NCBI RefSeq assembly: GCF_014873915.1
Contig: NZ_JADBEJ010000004.1
Location: 1,302,001-1,366,000, forward strand
DNA length: 64,000 bases
From: Amycolatopsis roodepoortensis
GTDB lineage: Bacteria > Actinomycetota > Actinomycetes > Mycobacteriales > Pseudonocardiaceae
Direction: 5' to 3'
In this document: in pieces, positions 1 to 8,427 of the stretch
Numbering within the stretch: position 1 is the first letter of the stretch
Layout: every line of letters begins with the position of its first letter
Notes under the pieces: generated by a model
The model's database searches: none
What the model was told of the DNA's origin: nothing
What the model saw: the letters and a program-made list of their open reading frames with translations, nothing else
Program-made: the position numbers and the translations under genes

Positions 1-478
1 CGCGGAAGCTCAGCACGAAAAGCGAGACGGCGCCGAAGAACAACGCGATGTCGGCGACGTTGCCGACGAACCAGCCGTTGTAGTCGATGAAGTCGACGAC
101 GTGGCCGCGCGCGAAGCCGGGCTCGCGGAACAACCGGTCCCCCAGATGCGTCGTCGCGCCGCCGAGCAGCAACCCGAGCGAGATCGCCCAGCCCGCCGAG
201 CGGACCTTGCGGGAGATCCAGAGCAGCGCGACCACCGCGACCGCGGCCAGGATCGCGAAGATCCAGGTGGAGTTCGCGCCCAGCGAGAACGCCGCGCCCG
301 GGTTGTAGAGCAGCCGGAACCGGATGAAGTCGCCGATCACCGGGATCGGCGCCCGGTCGGTGAGGGCGTCGACGGCCCACCATTTGGTCAGCTGGTCGGC
401 GGCCAGCAGCACCGCGGCCACCAGCAGTGTCCACAGCAGACGGCGGGGCGGAAGCTCAGGCGCGTTCTCGGTGCTCAT
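1..478 (-). CDS. lspA: Signal peptidase II (lipoprotein signal peptidase), partial
   Basis: This membrane aspartyl protease removes the signal peptide of diacylglyceryl-modified prolipoproteins. I translated the minus strand from the ATG at 478; the C-terminus runs off the left edge, leaving about 159 residues. Four membrane segments are readable. Family motifs present are DQLTKW near residue 24, YNPGAAFSLG, the first catalytic Asp in HLGDR and the second in NVADI. One oddity is that the usual GNxxDR reads THxxDR here, so the conserved Asn before the first catalytic Asp is His. It lies 22 bp downstream of mprB in the same direction, so it may be co-transcribed with that stress system. It could be a paralogue rather than the housekeeping copy. 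Confidence 0.85.
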   Translation of the reverse strand, partial: MSTENAPELPPRRLLWTLLVAAVLLAADQLTKWWAVDALTDRAPIPVIGDFIRFRLLYNPGAAFSLGANSTWIFAILAAVAVVALLWISRKVRSAGWAISLGLLLGGATTHLGDRLFREPGFARGHVVDFIDYNGWFVGNVADIALFFGAVSLFVLSFR

Positions 479-500
479 CACCCGTCAGAGTAATCACCCG

Positions 501-1925
501 TCAGGCCGGGGCTCCCGGGAGCCGCAGCGTCATCAACGCGCCGCCAGTGGACGCGCGGCCCGCGTAGACGTCGCCGCCGTGCCGCTGCGCCGCGTGCTGG
601 ACGATGGCGAGGCCGAGACCGGAACCGGGCAGCGTCCGCGCCTCCGACGAGCGATAGAAGCGGTCGAACACCTTCGGCAGATCCTCGTCGGCGATGCCCG
701 GCCCGGAATCTTCGACTTCGAGCACCGCGGTGCCGTCGCCGACCGGGTACAACCGGACCCCGACCGTCGATCCCTCCGGCGAGAACTTCACCGCGTTGTC
801 CAGCAGGTTCAGCACCGCGCGTTCCAGCGCGCTGGTGTCGCCGGTGAGCACCCACGGCTGGAGCGAGACGTCGAACTCGATCTCGCCCGCGCGGCGGCGC
901 GCCCTGTCCAGCGCGCGCTCGACCACGTCGACCATCTCGACCCGCTCGTGCTCGATCCGCGGCTCGTCCTGGCGCGCCAGCTCGACGAGGTCGCCGATCA
1001 GCTGGGTCAGCTCGTCGAGCTGGCCGCGGATGTCGGCCTCGATGTCGCTGCGGTCCTCGTCGGACAGCGTCCGCGCGCCCGGCCTGCTCGCGGACAGGAG
1101 CAGCTCCAGGTTCGTGCGAAGCGACGTCAGCGGGGTGCGGAGCTCGTGGCCGGCGTCGGCGACGAGTTGCCGTTGCCGCTCCTGCGATTCGGCGACCGTG
1201 CCCAGCATCGTGTTGAAACTCTGGGTGAGGCGGGCGAGTTCGTCGTCACCGCTCACCGGGATCGGCCGCAGGTCACCGGTGGTGGCGACACGTTCCGCCG
1301 CCGACGTGAGCCTGTCGACCGGCCGCAGGCCCGCTCTCGCGACGGCCGTTCCCGCGGCCGCCGCGACCAGGATCCCGGCGCCGCCGATCAGGAACAGGAC
1401 CACCGAAAGCTCGTTCAGGGTGCGCTTCGTCGGCCCGAGCGACTGCGCGAGCACCATCGCCTGGCCGTCGCCCTGCGGGAGGGCGACGACGCGGCTGTCG
1501 GTCCTCGGGTCGGTGCGCAGGGAGAACGCCTTGTCCCCGGAGGCGACCGCGATCTCGTCCTCGCCGTACGGCGGGCGGCTCCCGGACTGCGGATAGGTCA
1601 GCCGGACCTTCTCCCCGACCGTCAGCTGGCCGATCTGCAGGTCCGCGCTGGCGAGGAAGGCGCCGGGCACCTGCTGCAGTTCGGTCTGCACCTGGGGCGA
1701 TTCGACCGCGGCCTGCGCGCGGGCGAGCAGGTTGTCGTCCACCTGCTGGTAGAGGTTGTCGCGCACGACGAGGTACGCGCCGAGCGACACCAGCGCCACC
1801 GCGCCGGCCACCGAAGCGGCCGCGAGCAGCGTCACCCGGCCTCGGAGCGAGAACCGCCGCGTGCCCCAGCGGTCGCCGCGCGGATCCTTTTCGGACACGT
1901 CGACGACCGGGACCGGTTCGGTCAC
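501..1925 (-). CDS. mprB: Sensor histidine kinase, MprB type
   Basis: Membrane histidine kinase paired with the upstream response regulator; in mycobacteria MprB senses envelope stress and phosphorylates MprA. The GTG start at 1925 is chosen because it overlaps the mprA stop (GTGA), giving 474 residues; the open frame extends further upstream but only inside mprA. Visible in order are a short cytoplasmic N-terminus, a first membrane helix near residues 30-50, an extracytoplasmic sensor loop, a second helix near 165-190, HAMP, an H-box GHELRTPL with the phospho-accepting His near residue 259, an N-box [11 protein letters not shown], and ATP-binding DSGPGI and GSGLGLAIV. The organisation is complete. 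The MprB assignment rests mainly on the very close MprA-like partner. Confidence 0.9.
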   Translation of the reverse strand: MTEPVPVVDVSEKDPRGDRWGTRRFSLRGRVTLLAAASVAGAVALVSLGAYLVVRDNLYQQVDDNLLARAQAAVESPQVQTELQQVPGAFLASADLQIGQLTVGEKVRLTYPQSGSRPPYGEDEIAVASGDKAFSLRTDPRTDSRVVALPQGDGQAMVLAQSLGPTKRTLNELSVVLFLIGGAGILVAAAAGTAVARAGLRPVDRLTSAAERVATTGDLRPIPVSGDDELARLTQSFNTMLGTVAESQERQRQLVADAGHELRTPLTSLRTNLELLLSASRPGARTLSDEDRSDIEADIRGQLDELTQLIGDLVELARQDEPRIEHERVEMVDVVERALDRARRRAGEIEFDVSLQPWVLTGDTSALERAVLNLLDNAVKFSPEGSTVGVRLYPVGDGTAVLEVEDSGPGIADEDLPKVFDRFYRSSEARTLPGSGLGLAIVQHAAQRHGGDVYAGRASTGGALMTLRLPGAPA

Positions 1926-2614
1926 GGCGGGGTTTCCCTCAGGACGTAGCCCACTCCCCGCACCGTGTGGATCAGCCTCGGTTCGTTCCCAGCCTCGGTC
2001 TTTCGGCGCAAATAGCCGACGTAGACCTCCAGCGCGTTGCCCGACGTCGGGAAGTCGTATCCCCACACTTCCTCCAGGATCCGGCTGCGGGTCAGAACGT
2101 GCTTCGGGTAGGAGAGGAACAGCTCCAGCAGGGCGAATTCGGTCCTGGTGAGACTGATCTCCCGCCCGGCCCGGCGCACCTCGCGCGTCCCCGGGTCCAA
2201 GGTGAGGTCCGCGAACGAGAGGACCTCGGCGTTCTGTCCGGCCTGCGGATCCGGGATCGCCCGGCGCAGAAGCGCGCGAAGGCGCGCGAGAAGCTCTTCG
2301 AGTGCGAAGGGCTTCGGCAAGTAGTCGTCGGCGCCCGCGTCGAGGCCGGACACCCGGTCCGAAACTGTGTCCCGCGCCGTGAGGACGAGAATGGGCAGGT
2401 CGTCACCGGTGCTTCGCAGCCGCCGGGCGACCTCCAGGCCGTCGAGCCGCGGCATCATCACGTCGAGGACCATCGCGTCGGGTCTGTTGGCGATGATCGC
2501 TTCCAGGGCCTGCGCGCCGTCCCCGGCCAGCTCCACCTGGTAGCCGTTGAACTCAAGGGATCGCCTGAGTGATTCACGGACGGCCCTGTCGTCGTCCACT
2601 ACGAGGATGCGCAT
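1922..2614 (-). CDS. mprA: OmpR-family response regulator, MprA type
   Basis: DNA-binding response regulator of 230 residues. The receiver domain has the acidic cluster DDD at 7-9, the phospho-acceptor Asp51 in [11 protein letters not shown] and the conserved Lys in [11 protein letters not shown]. The C-terminal winged helix includes [13 protein letters not shown] and ends in [17 protein letters not shown]. Long stretches match what I remember of mycobacterial MprA, which controls sigE and envelope-stress genes, so the name is well supported. It is the first gene of a minus-strand unit with mprB (4-base overlap) and possibly lspA. Upstream direct repeats at 2637-2653 could be its own binding site, consistent with the autoregulation known for this family. 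Confidence 0.93.
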   Translation of the reverse strand: MRILVVDDDRAVRESLRRSLEFNGYQVELAGDGAQALEAIIANRPDAMVLDVMMPRLDGLEVARRLRSTGDDLPILVLTARDTVSDRVSGLDAGADDYLPKPFALEELLARLRALLRRAIPDPQAGQNAEVLSFADLTLDPGTREVRRAGREISLTRTEFALLELFLSYPKHVLTRSRILEEVWGYDFPTSGNALEVYVGYLRRKTEAGNEPRLIHTVRGVGYVLRETPP

Positions 2615-2636
2615 GGCGACAGTCTTACGCAGAGTG

Positions 2637-2653
2637 CTGAGACTCGCCTAAGA
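2637..2653 (-). promoter_or_regulatory. Candidate MprA direct-repeat site upstream of mprA
   Basis: Read on the minus strand, TCTTAG and TCTCAG occur 11 bases apart about 25-40 bases upstream of the mprA start. Tandem hexamers one helical turn apart are the usual layout of OmpR-family sites, and MprA is known to autoregulate through loosely conserved direct repeats. The assignment to MprA is inference. Confidence 0.35.
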
Positions 2654-2699
2654 ACACACACAGAACCAACAAAGGAAATCCGGCGATCCGGAAGACGTT

Positions 2700-3314
2700 T
2701 CAGCCGGTCTCGGGCCCTTTTGCAACGGGTGCGTTCCATCTCCGCCACAAAGCGAGCATCCGGACCCCCACCACGGCGGCGGCTGCTACCACCGTCACCG
2801 GCCCCGGCGGCAGTCGCAGAGCGTGACCGATGACGACGAGCACAGCCCCCGCGAGCGCCGCGACCGCGTAGATCTCCTTCCGCAGCACGAGCGGGATTTC
2901 CCGCAGCAGGAGATCACGCACAGCGCCGCCGCCGATACCCGTCGTCATGCCGATCAAGCACGCCGCGTAGGGAGTGGCGCCCGCGTTCAACGCGATCGTG
3001 GTCCCCGCCGTCGCGAACACCCCGAGCCCGAGCGCGTCGGCGAGCAGCACCGCGCGCCGCAACTTCGCGATCTGCGGATGGAAGACGAACACAACCAGCG
3101 CCGTCCCGCCGCAAACGGCGAGATACGGCCACGTCCGCAGGGTCGTGGGCGGCGTTATCCCGAGCAGGACGTCACGGATGACCCCGCCGCCGAGCGCGGT
3201 CGTCAACCCGACGACCACGACCCCGAAGACGTCCAACCTGGCCCGCACCGCCGCGAGAGCCCCCGAAGCGGCGAACGCGATCAAGCCGAGGAACTCGAGC
3301 GCGGTGAGGATCAT
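2700..3314 (-). CDS. TRIC/UPF0126 family membrane protein
   Basis: Polytopic membrane protein of 204 residues with two internally similar halves of about three helices each. Each half carries the family motif: GLTTALGGGVIRD near residue 36 and GMTTGIGGGAVRD near residue 121. This is the bacterial YadS/UPF0126 family, structurally related to TRIC trimeric cation channels; some members have been called glycine transporters, so the substrate is unsettled. Its ATG overlaps the stop of the upstream response regulator by one base, which implies translational coupling and a shared role in signal-controlled ion balance. A good start and full length make it a sound gene. Confidence 0.88.
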   Translation of the reverse strand: MILTALEFLGLIAFAASGALAAVRARLDVFGVVVVGLTTALGGGVIRDVLLGITPPTTLRTWPYLAVCGGTALVVFVFHPQIAKLRRAVLLADALGLGVFATAGTTIALNAGATPYAACLIGMTTGIGGGAVRDLLLREIPLVLRKEIYAVAALAGAVLVVIGHALRLPPGPVTVVAAAAVVGVRMLALWRRWNAPVAKGPETG

Positions 3315-3967
3315 TACTGGTCGAGCAGGCCACCGCGGTAGGCCAGCAGCGCGGCCTGCACCCGGTTCGCCGCGCCGATCTTGGACAGGACGGCCGAGAC
3401 GTAGCCCTTGACCGTGGCCTCGGACAGGTGCAGGCGCCCGCCGATCTCGGCGTTGGACAATCCCTGCCCGATCAGCCCGACGACCTCACGCTCCCGCTCG
3501 GACAGCGACGCGAGCAGCTTGCGCGCCGGCTGCGCGGCCCGCTGCTCGTCCCGATGCGACTGCACCATCCGCGCCGCGACCCCAGGGTCGAGCACCGCGC
3601 CGCCGCGGGCCAGATCGCGCACCGCCCTGAGCAGCGCCGCCGGGTCGATGTCCTTCAGGAGGAAGCCGTTGGCCCCGAGCCTGAGCGCGAGACTGACGTA
3701 GTCGTCGATGTCGAACGTGGTCAACATGGCCACGGTCGGCGGATCCGGCAGGGCGAGGATGGCCCGCAGCGCGCGAATACCGTCGTCGGGCGCGCGCATC
3801 TTGATGTCGAGCAACGCGACGTCAGGGTGGTACCTCCGGGCGACCTCGACCGCTGATCTCCCGTCGCTCGCCTCGCCCACGATCTCGATATCGGCAGCAC
3901 CCGACATCATGGCACGCAGGCCCGAACGGACCAGTTCCTCGTCGTCGGCGAACATGAGCTTGATCAA
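3314..3967 (-). CDS. NarL/LuxR-type response regulator without adjacent kinase
   Basis: Response regulator of 217 residues. The receiver has acidic residues ADDEE near position 7 and a phospho-acceptor Asp54 in ALLDIKM. The C-terminal LuxR helix-turn-helix (about 150-213) contains LSEREREVVGLIGQGLSNAEI and SEATVKGYVS. Regulators of this type are normally next to a histidine kinase of the DesK/LiaS class, but upstream there is only a 360-bp gene-free stretch and a tRNA, and downstream is a membrane channel gene that overlaps its stop by one base. I therefore call it an orphan regulator. The kinase partner may lie elsewhere or have been lost. Confidence 0.9.
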   Translation of the reverse strand: MIKLMFADDEELVRSGLRAMMSGAADIEIVGEASDGRSAVEVARRYHPDVALLDIKMRAPDDGIRALRAILALPDPPTVAMLTTFDIDDYVSLALRLGANGFLLKDIDPAALLRAVRDLARGGAVLDPGVAARMVQSHRDEQRAAQPARKLLASLSEREREVVGLIGQGLSNAEIGGRLHLSEATVKGYVSAVLSKIGAANRVQAALLAYRGGLLDQ

Positions 3968-4327
3968 CGAAGCCCTCCGGCAGCCGGGGGAGCGGCGTCT
4001 CGCGTCCCGTTAACGAAGATTACCTACTGTTGTTCAGGGTTTCGAAACCAGACACGTACGAGTGACCCGCGCGGGTCATCTGTGTCGATCTAGGCGTCGA
4101 TTCAGACCCTGTTTTGCTGGGCTTGAGTGTCGCTGCTCGGGGGTGGATCCGCAGGTCGAGTGTCACTGGACGGCCAGTGTCGCTGTCCGGCCGCCTGGTG
4201 CCGTGGCCCTGCCGCAACCGCCGTTCGGGGTGTTCATCAAGCCTGCCGCTTGGTCCGCCCGGGTGTGACTTGCGACCTCACGCTCGGGCGGCTCCGGTCA
4301 CCCGGTAGGCTGCGCCTGGCAGTACAT
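3968..4327. other. Gene-free region with short direct repeats
   Basis: No convincing gene is seen in these 360 bases. It holds three copies of AGTGTCRCTG at 4126, 4159 and 4176; the last two are followed by GACGGCC and TCCGGCC, giving a 17-base direct repeat. The short open frames in it have no recognisable product and differ between strands. It contains the promoter region of the orphan response regulator on the left and of the tRNA on the right. Confidence 0.5.
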
Positions 4328-4400
4328 GCCCTCGTAGCTCAGGGGATAGAGCACCGCTCTCCTAAAGCGGGTGTCGCAGGTTCGAATCCTGCCGGGGGCA
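4328..4400 (+). tRNA. tRNA-Arg (anticodon CCT)
   Basis: A 73-nucleotide cloverleaf. The acceptor GCCCTCG pairs with CGGGGGC with one G-T wobble, and the discriminator is A at 4400. The D arm contains TAGCTCAGGGGATAGAGC. The anticodon stem CCGCT/AGCGG encloses CTCCTAA, giving anticodon CCT, which reads AGG. The T arm is GCAGGTTCGAATCCTGC. CCA is not encoded. Confidence 0.97.
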
Positions 4401-4497
4401 CATCACTGAACTGATTGCCCGATCGGCGGCAGCCAGACAGCTTCCTCTTACGTAGCCTCTCTTCGGGAACGTGCCCATGGTCGCGGAGGGTGGAATA

Positions 4498-5172
4498 GTG
4501 GGCCGACGAATCGGCGGGGCGGGCGGCGGTTCGGATCCGGGAAAAGGCAAGGGCGCGGGAACGCTTGTCGCGGCGACCGCATTCGTTCTCGTTGTCGCGG
4601 GGGGCACGACCGGAGCGATCAGCATCGGCGGCGGAACAACCGGAAGCGGCACCGCGGTCGACAGTGCCTTCTCACGCGATCTGAACACTCGCAAGAATGA
4701 AGGCAAGAAGTCCGCCAAGAAAGGGAGAGCGGACGAGGCATGGAATCGTCTTGGCTTGCGATCAATCAAGAAAACCCTGAAGAGCGATTTCAAATGCCTT
4801 GCTGCGTCCACTGACAAGATCCGGGAATTCCTCCTGCGCACACCATGTGAGTCGCTCACCCGATCTCTGCTACTGGTCGGCGACGACCGCGGCAACACCG
4901 CGACGATCTCGGTCGCCTGGGTCTCCTTTCGCGACCGAGCCGACGCAACGGCCTTCGAGCGAGTGGAAAGGGTTCATGGAAACGGCGACATAAAACCGCT
5001 GGCCGCCACGGCGCTGAACCTGGCCGACGTCCGCTTCACCGGACACCACTTCGACTCCCGTCGAGACGGCCGTGTGGTGACTGTGGCGGAAGCGGAGATT
5101 ATGAACGGCCACCTCGACAGCACTGATCTCGATGCACTGACCGAAGTCGCGGTTTGGCTTCCGAAACCCTGA
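4498..5172 (+). CDS. Membrane-anchored protein of unknown function
   Basis: The GTG at 4498 is chosen because GGAGGG sits seven bases upstream; an in-frame ATG lies further upstream at 4471. The product is 224 residues: a Gly-rich N-terminus, one hydrophobic segment at about 22-45 (TLVAATAFVLVVAGGTTG), a charged linker rich in Lys, then a globular part of about 150 residues with two Cys (KCLAAS and TPCESL) that could form a disulfide outside the cell. I do not recognise a named domain. It looks like a single-pass anchored exported protein of a kind common in Pseudonocardiales. It is convergent with the lipoprotein gene at 5183, only ten bases apart. Confidence 0.72.
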   Translation: MGRRIGGAGGGSDPGKGKGAGTLVAATAFVLVVAGGTTGAISIGGGTTGSGTAVDSAFSRDLNTRKNEGKKSAKKGRADEAWNRLGLRSIKKTLKSDFKCLAASTDKIREFLLRTPCESLTRSLLLVGDDRGNTATISVAWVSFRDRADATAFERVERVHGNGDIKPLAATALNLADVRFTGHHFDSRRDGRVVTVAEAEIMNGHLDSTDLDALTEVAVWLPKP

Positions 5173-5182
5173 CGCGCTCTGA

Positions 5183-5629
5183 TCAGCCGCCTGCGGGGCG
5201 CCCGTCCGGGTCCGTCATCGTGATCGCCCCACCCTGCGCCCGCAGCACCACATCGGCCCGGTACTTCCCCTCCCCAAGAGCGGCGAGCGTGCCGAGGCTG
5301 ACCATCCGCGTGGTGGCACCGTCCCGATCGAACACCAGCAGGTTGCCGTCCTGGACGTAGTCGCCGCTGTGCGTGCCATCGCCCTCGACCGTGACGGGAC
5401 GGCCGAGTTCGCGTTCGATTCGCGCGCCTGAAGCGGGGCCGGTAAGGATGTGCACCGACGTCCAATCGCCGGGCGCCAGTTCCTTGAGCGGGCGTGAGCC
5501 GCCTGTCCTGGCGAGGTCGCCGATCGTTTTTTCGAGACCTTCGTCGAATTCCACTGTCACTCCTGGGGTGCTCGTGCCGCAGCCCGCCACGAGGGCGAGT
5601 AGGGCGAGCAGAGTCACTATCAAGCGCAT
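5183..5629 (-). CDS. Small lipoprotein, candidate immunity protein
   Basis: The ATG at 5629 gives 148 residues beginning with a clear lipoprotein signal: MR, then a hydrophobic run, then the lipobox LVAGC with Cys at residue 16. The mature part is acidic and contains two similar stretches ending in a YVQDGNLLVFDRDG-like beta segment; no family is recognised. It starts two bases after the stop of the DUF6973 effector candidate, so the two are translationally coupled and made together. A surface lipoprotein encoded right behind a secreted toxin candidate is a typical immunity arrangement, which is why I suggest that role. This is inference from position only. Confidence 0.75.
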   Translation of the reverse strand: MRLIVTLLALLALVAGCGTSTPGVTVEFDEGLEKTIGDLARTGGSRPLKELAPGDWTSVHILTGPASGARIERELGRPVTVEGDGTHSGDYVQDGNLLVFDRDGATTRMVSLGTLAALGEGKYRADVVLRAQGGAITMTDPDGRPAGG

Positions 5630-5631
5630 GG

Positions 5632-6813
5632 TCAGTATTGGTCCGGATACGCCGACGGGTCGCCGGGGTCGTGGTCGTCGTTGCGCCCCGGATTGTCCGT
5701 GGGCCAAGGCTTGTTCTTGGTTTCGCGGGTCTCGCCTGGAGGCGATTCGTTGGACGATACCATTGTGTCGTTCTTGTCGATGACCACCATTTTGCCGTCC
5801 TTGACGGCTTGTTCGATCAGGTTCGCCATCTGCTCGGGACTTGCGTCCGGGTTGGCCCGGGCGATCGCGCGGCCGACTTCGTTGTTGTGCAGGTCCATGG
5901 CCACCGGGACGTGGTGGCTGCTCGGGTTCCGCTCGTGCGCCGTGGCGAAGTCGCGGGCCCATTCTTCTCCGTACCGCTGCGTCATCATCGCGTTCCAGTA
6001 AGCGTGGCGGAACGCGTCCGCGTGGCCGTCGGTCAGGCCTTTGCCCTCGAACTTTCCTTCGGCGACGTGCAGGGCGTCCTGCCGGATGTCGGCGAATTCC
6101 TTGAGTCCGAGCAAGCCCTGGCGCATCTGCAGATCGTCGAGCAACTTGGCCTCGGACTGGGTGATCTTCTCCTTCGAGAAACCCGCCCGTTCCGCGAGCC
6201 AGCCGGTCAAGCCGCTCGGCCACACTGTCGTGCCATCTGTTTTGACCTGGTATTTCGCCAGGAGATCGCGGTGCCGCTGTTCATCGGCGATACGATCTTC
6301 GCCCGCCGCGGCGGCAGCGGCCAACGTCGTCGCGCCGGCGTCACCGATCTCGCCGGCCATGATGCGCTGAAGCACGGAATTCAGTTCGGCGTCGATCTGG
6401 CCGGCGCGGGCCAGAATGGCTTCCACCTCGACCTGCACCAGCATGCTGGAGAGAAACCCACCGGCGTTTTCCGTCTCGACGACCTTGCCGTTGTCGATCC
6501 GGAAACCGTTCTTCGCGGCGAAATCCTCGGTCGTCTCGACACTGCGCACCAAATCGCGCACCGCCTGCTCGGTGTCGTCGATGATCTTCACGGCCGCGGA
6601 CAAGCGCGCCGCCAGATTCTCGAGTTCCTGGCATCGGGCGCGAAGGTTCTCGGCCGCCGCGTCCGCCGCTTCACCGGCCCACCCGGCGGGTTTGGCGCCG
6701 TCGATCTCGTCCTGCAAACCGAGCACCTGGCGGTTCTGTGCGGCCAAGTGGTCACCGATCTGCCCTATCCCGTCAGCCTTCCACTGGCTGACCTCGGCCC
6801 AGGTGACCATCAT
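5632..6813 (-). CDS. Type VII secretion effector candidate (WXG-like N-terminus, DUF6973-like C-terminus)
   Basis: Protein of 393 residues. Residues 1-105 are alpha-helical with a WxG-type turn (WAG at 45-47) as in ESX substrates. The middle is a helical linker. The C-terminal part, about 260-350, has the motif DAFRHAYWNAMM followed by a second His region HERNPSSHH and MDLHNNEVGRAIA, which I associate with the DUF6973 domain found at the end of polymorphic and secreted effectors; the conserved His/Asp/Arg suggest catalysis but the reaction is unknown. The tail is hydrophilic and Pro/Asp rich. The start overlaps the stop of the EspC-like gene by four bases. With the lipoprotein behind it, the layout is secretion partner, effector, possible immunity protein. 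Confidence 0.75.
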   Translation of the reverse strand: MMVTWAEVSQWKADGIGQIGDHLAAQNRQVLGLQDEIDGAKPAGWAGEAADAAAENLRARCQELENLAARLSAAVKIIDDTEQAVRDLVRSVETTEDFAAKNGFRIDNGKVVETENAGGFLSSMLVQVEVEAILARAGQIDAELNSVLQRIMAGEIGDAGATTLAAAAAAGEDRIADEQRHRDLLAKYQVKTDGTTVWPSGLTGWLAERAGFSKEKITQSEAKLLDDLQMRQGLLGLKEFADIRQDALHVAEGKFEGKGLTDGHADAFRHAYWNAMMTQRYGEEWARDFATAHERNPSSHHVPVAMDLHNNEVGRAIARANPDASPEQMANLIEQAVKDGKMVVIDKNDTMVSSNESPPGETRETKNKPWPTDNPGRNDDHDPGDPSAYPDQY

Positions 6814-7106
6814 CGACCACCTGCCCCGTCGAATTCCTGTTCACCGGCGTCGTCTCGAATTCGGTACGCGGTCGCGGCGGTGGTCAGCGATGCCGCGTAG
6901 GAATCCACTCCTTTCGCCCAGACACCGATCGAGTTCTCCCAATGTGGACCGAGCTCGGCGGCGGTCTTCGCCGACTCGGTTCCGGTCAACGCACCGGAAA
7001 GCGCCGCCACCCGTTCCAGATCCAGCTCCCGAACGATTCCTGCGGCACGCTTTGCCTGATCAGCCGCGTCACGCAGGGCTTTTGGATCAGCTTCGAACCC
7101 CGTCAT
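6810..7106 (-). CDS. EspC/WXG100-like ESX secretion-associated protein
   Basis: Small helical protein of 98 residues with two amphipathic helices. It has a WxxxxxxVW region near the turn (HWENSIGVW) and the type VII export signal YxxxD (Tyr81, Asp85) near the C-terminus, as in EspC/EsxA-like substrates. There is no signal peptide. It is the first gene of the minus-strand unit and overlaps the effector gene by four bases, which suggests that the two proteins form a secretion heterodimer. No ESX core genes (eccC, eccB, mycP) are in the window, so the exporter must be encoded elsewhere. Confidence 0.8.
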   Translation of the reverse strand: MTGFEADPKALRDAADQAKRAAGIVRELDLERVAALSGALTGTESAKTAAELGPHWENSIGVWAKGVDSYAASLTTAATAYRIRDDAGEQEFDGAGGR

Positions 7107-7164
7107 TTACCCCTCCCCGCGGTTTGAGGCTACTTGTCCTGTTTGAGAGGTTCAAGGGTTCGAT

Positions 7165-7884
7165 TCAGTCGGCAGTCACCGAAGTTTCCGCCGACGGCAA
7201 AGCGGGCAGGAGCCCTGGAACCGCGTCAGGTTGCCTGCCGTGGAAATCGGCGTGGTGGAGCCAGCCTTGCGGCAGCCAGCCACCCGTCACCAGTTGCGGA
7301 TGCTGCCGATGCTGATCGAGCGCCCAGCTGATGAACACCAGCTCCGCATAGTCCGACTGCAGAAGCCGCGAAATGGGGCCTTTGGTGCTCTCTCCCGTGA
7401 AATGCAAAGTCGCCGGGGCCACGATGCTCGCCGAGGTGATAGCGCTCCAGTGCCACCTGAGCACCTGTGGCGTGTACATGTAGAAGCCGTAACTGCTGAC
7501 ATAGAGGGAACCCCGGGTCATCGGCACCCACCGGGGCACCGCGGCCGCCTGTGCGGCCGTGCGTGCCCGAGACTTGGCGACCGCTCCGCCGATCAGCGAG
7601 CCGGCGACCAAACCCAGCCCCACCGCTCCAGTGCCGAAGACCATGGGCGTATTGACTTGCCAACTCCCGTCCCCCAGCGCTCGAAACTCGGATAGAACGA
7701 ATTGACCTACCGCCCACAGCCGTTCGTCATCCGCGTTGACCGCCGGAAAGGGAGCGAGCACTTCGGGGGTCTGACTGAGATCGTGGCCGCCCGCCAGCAT
7801 GGCCGCGAGATAGCAGGTGTAGCGCAGCACCTCGTCGCGATGGGTCCACGGAGGAGGGCCGCTTGCTTTCGTTTTCTTCCCCAT
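7165..7884 (-). CDS. Hypothetical protein with one membrane segment
   Basis: The ATG at 7884 is preceded by AAGGGGG at good spacing, so it is preferred over the longer open frame that starts at 7935. The product has 239 residues. One hydrophobic stretch at about 98-117 (VFGTGAVGLGLVAGSLIGGAVA) divides a charged N-terminal part from a C-terminal part rich in Trp, His and beta structure (WVPMTRGSLYVSSYGFYMY). The second half looks like a PH-like or GRAM-like fold, as seen in many actinobacterial unknowns, but I cannot assign it. It lies upstream of the EspC-like gene in the same direction, 58 bases away, so it may belong to the same transcript. Confidence 0.7.
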   Translation of the reverse strand: MGKKTKASGPPPWTHRDEVLRYTCYLAAMLAGGHDLSQTPEVLAPFPAVNADDERLWAVGQFVLSEFRALGDGSWQVNTPMVFGTGAVGLGLVAGSLIGGAVAKSRARTAAQAAAVPRWVPMTRGSLYVSSYGFYMYTPQVLRWHWSAITSASIVAPATLHFTGESTKGPISRLLQSDYAELVFISWALDQHRQHPQLVTGGWLPQGWLHHADFHGRQPDAVPGLLPALPSAETSVTAD

Positions 7885-8028
7885 TCCGAACCCCCTTCGG
7901 CGATCAACGTACGCAGCAGGATAGCAATAGGTCACGAGCTCGGATCAGGGATTCCAGGTACGCCTGGCGGGTGTAGAAATCATATGAATCCGCAATAGAC
8001 AGCGACCGATACCACGATTTCCGAAACT

Positions 8029-8415
8029 TCAGGCCTGATGGAAGTCGTCGAGACGATGCGCCTCGACTGAAGACTCCGTGGCGGCCAGCCAATGCGGATA
8101 GGTGACATAGACCAGTTCCGTGTCCTCCTCCGCCACGTAGACCACCTCGGTGCCGGAACGCAGGTAGATAACCTCACCAGCCCGAGCCGTCACCGAACCC
8201 GAAGGGCCCTCGACGGTGAAAACCCCGGAAGTGATGACGAGAGCCTCGTCGTAGGTCATCTTCCACGGGTTCTTCTCCCCCTTTCCGTAGCGGGCGAAGC
8301 CGACGGACATCGCCGCGCCGCTGTCTTGCGCGAGGACGTCGGCCAGGAAGATCTGCTGGTCGAGCCGCTGGAACCAGGTCGAAGCGTCATCGCTCGTGAA
8401 CTGTTCGACGGACAT
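8029..8415 (-). CDS. Cupin protein, EutQ-like
   Basis: Single-domain cupin of 128 residues. The start ATG at 8415 has AAGGAG directly upstream. The beta-barrel pattern is clear: a first motif around KMTYDEALVITSGVFTVEG and a second around AGEVIYLRSGTEVVYVAEEDTELVYVTYP, closest to the EutQ-like cupins. The metal-binding His residues of classical cupins are mostly absent, so it may bind a small ligand rather than catalyse a metal-dependent reaction. It is divergent from a TetR regulator and its upstream region is occupied by a 44-bp double operator, so this gene is very probably the repressor's target. Confidence 0.85.
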   Translation of the reverse strand: MSVEQFTSDDASTWFQRLDQQIFLADVLAQDSGAAMSVGFARYGKGEKNPWKMTYDEALVITSGVFTVEGPSGSVTARAGEVIYLRSGTEVVYVAEEDTELVYVTYPHWLAATESSVEAHRLDDFHQA

Positions 8416-8427
8416 CCGGGTCTCCTT

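Noticed and set aside
324..1949. Plus-strand open frame opposite mprB
   Set aside because: Arg-rich shadow of the histidine kinase gene; the minus strand carries HAMP, H-box and ATPase motifs.
4362..4898. Minus-strand open frame overlapping the tRNA and the anchored protein gene
   Set aside because: It runs into the tRNA, has Ser/Pro-rich shadow composition and lies opposite a gene with a clear start and membrane anchor.
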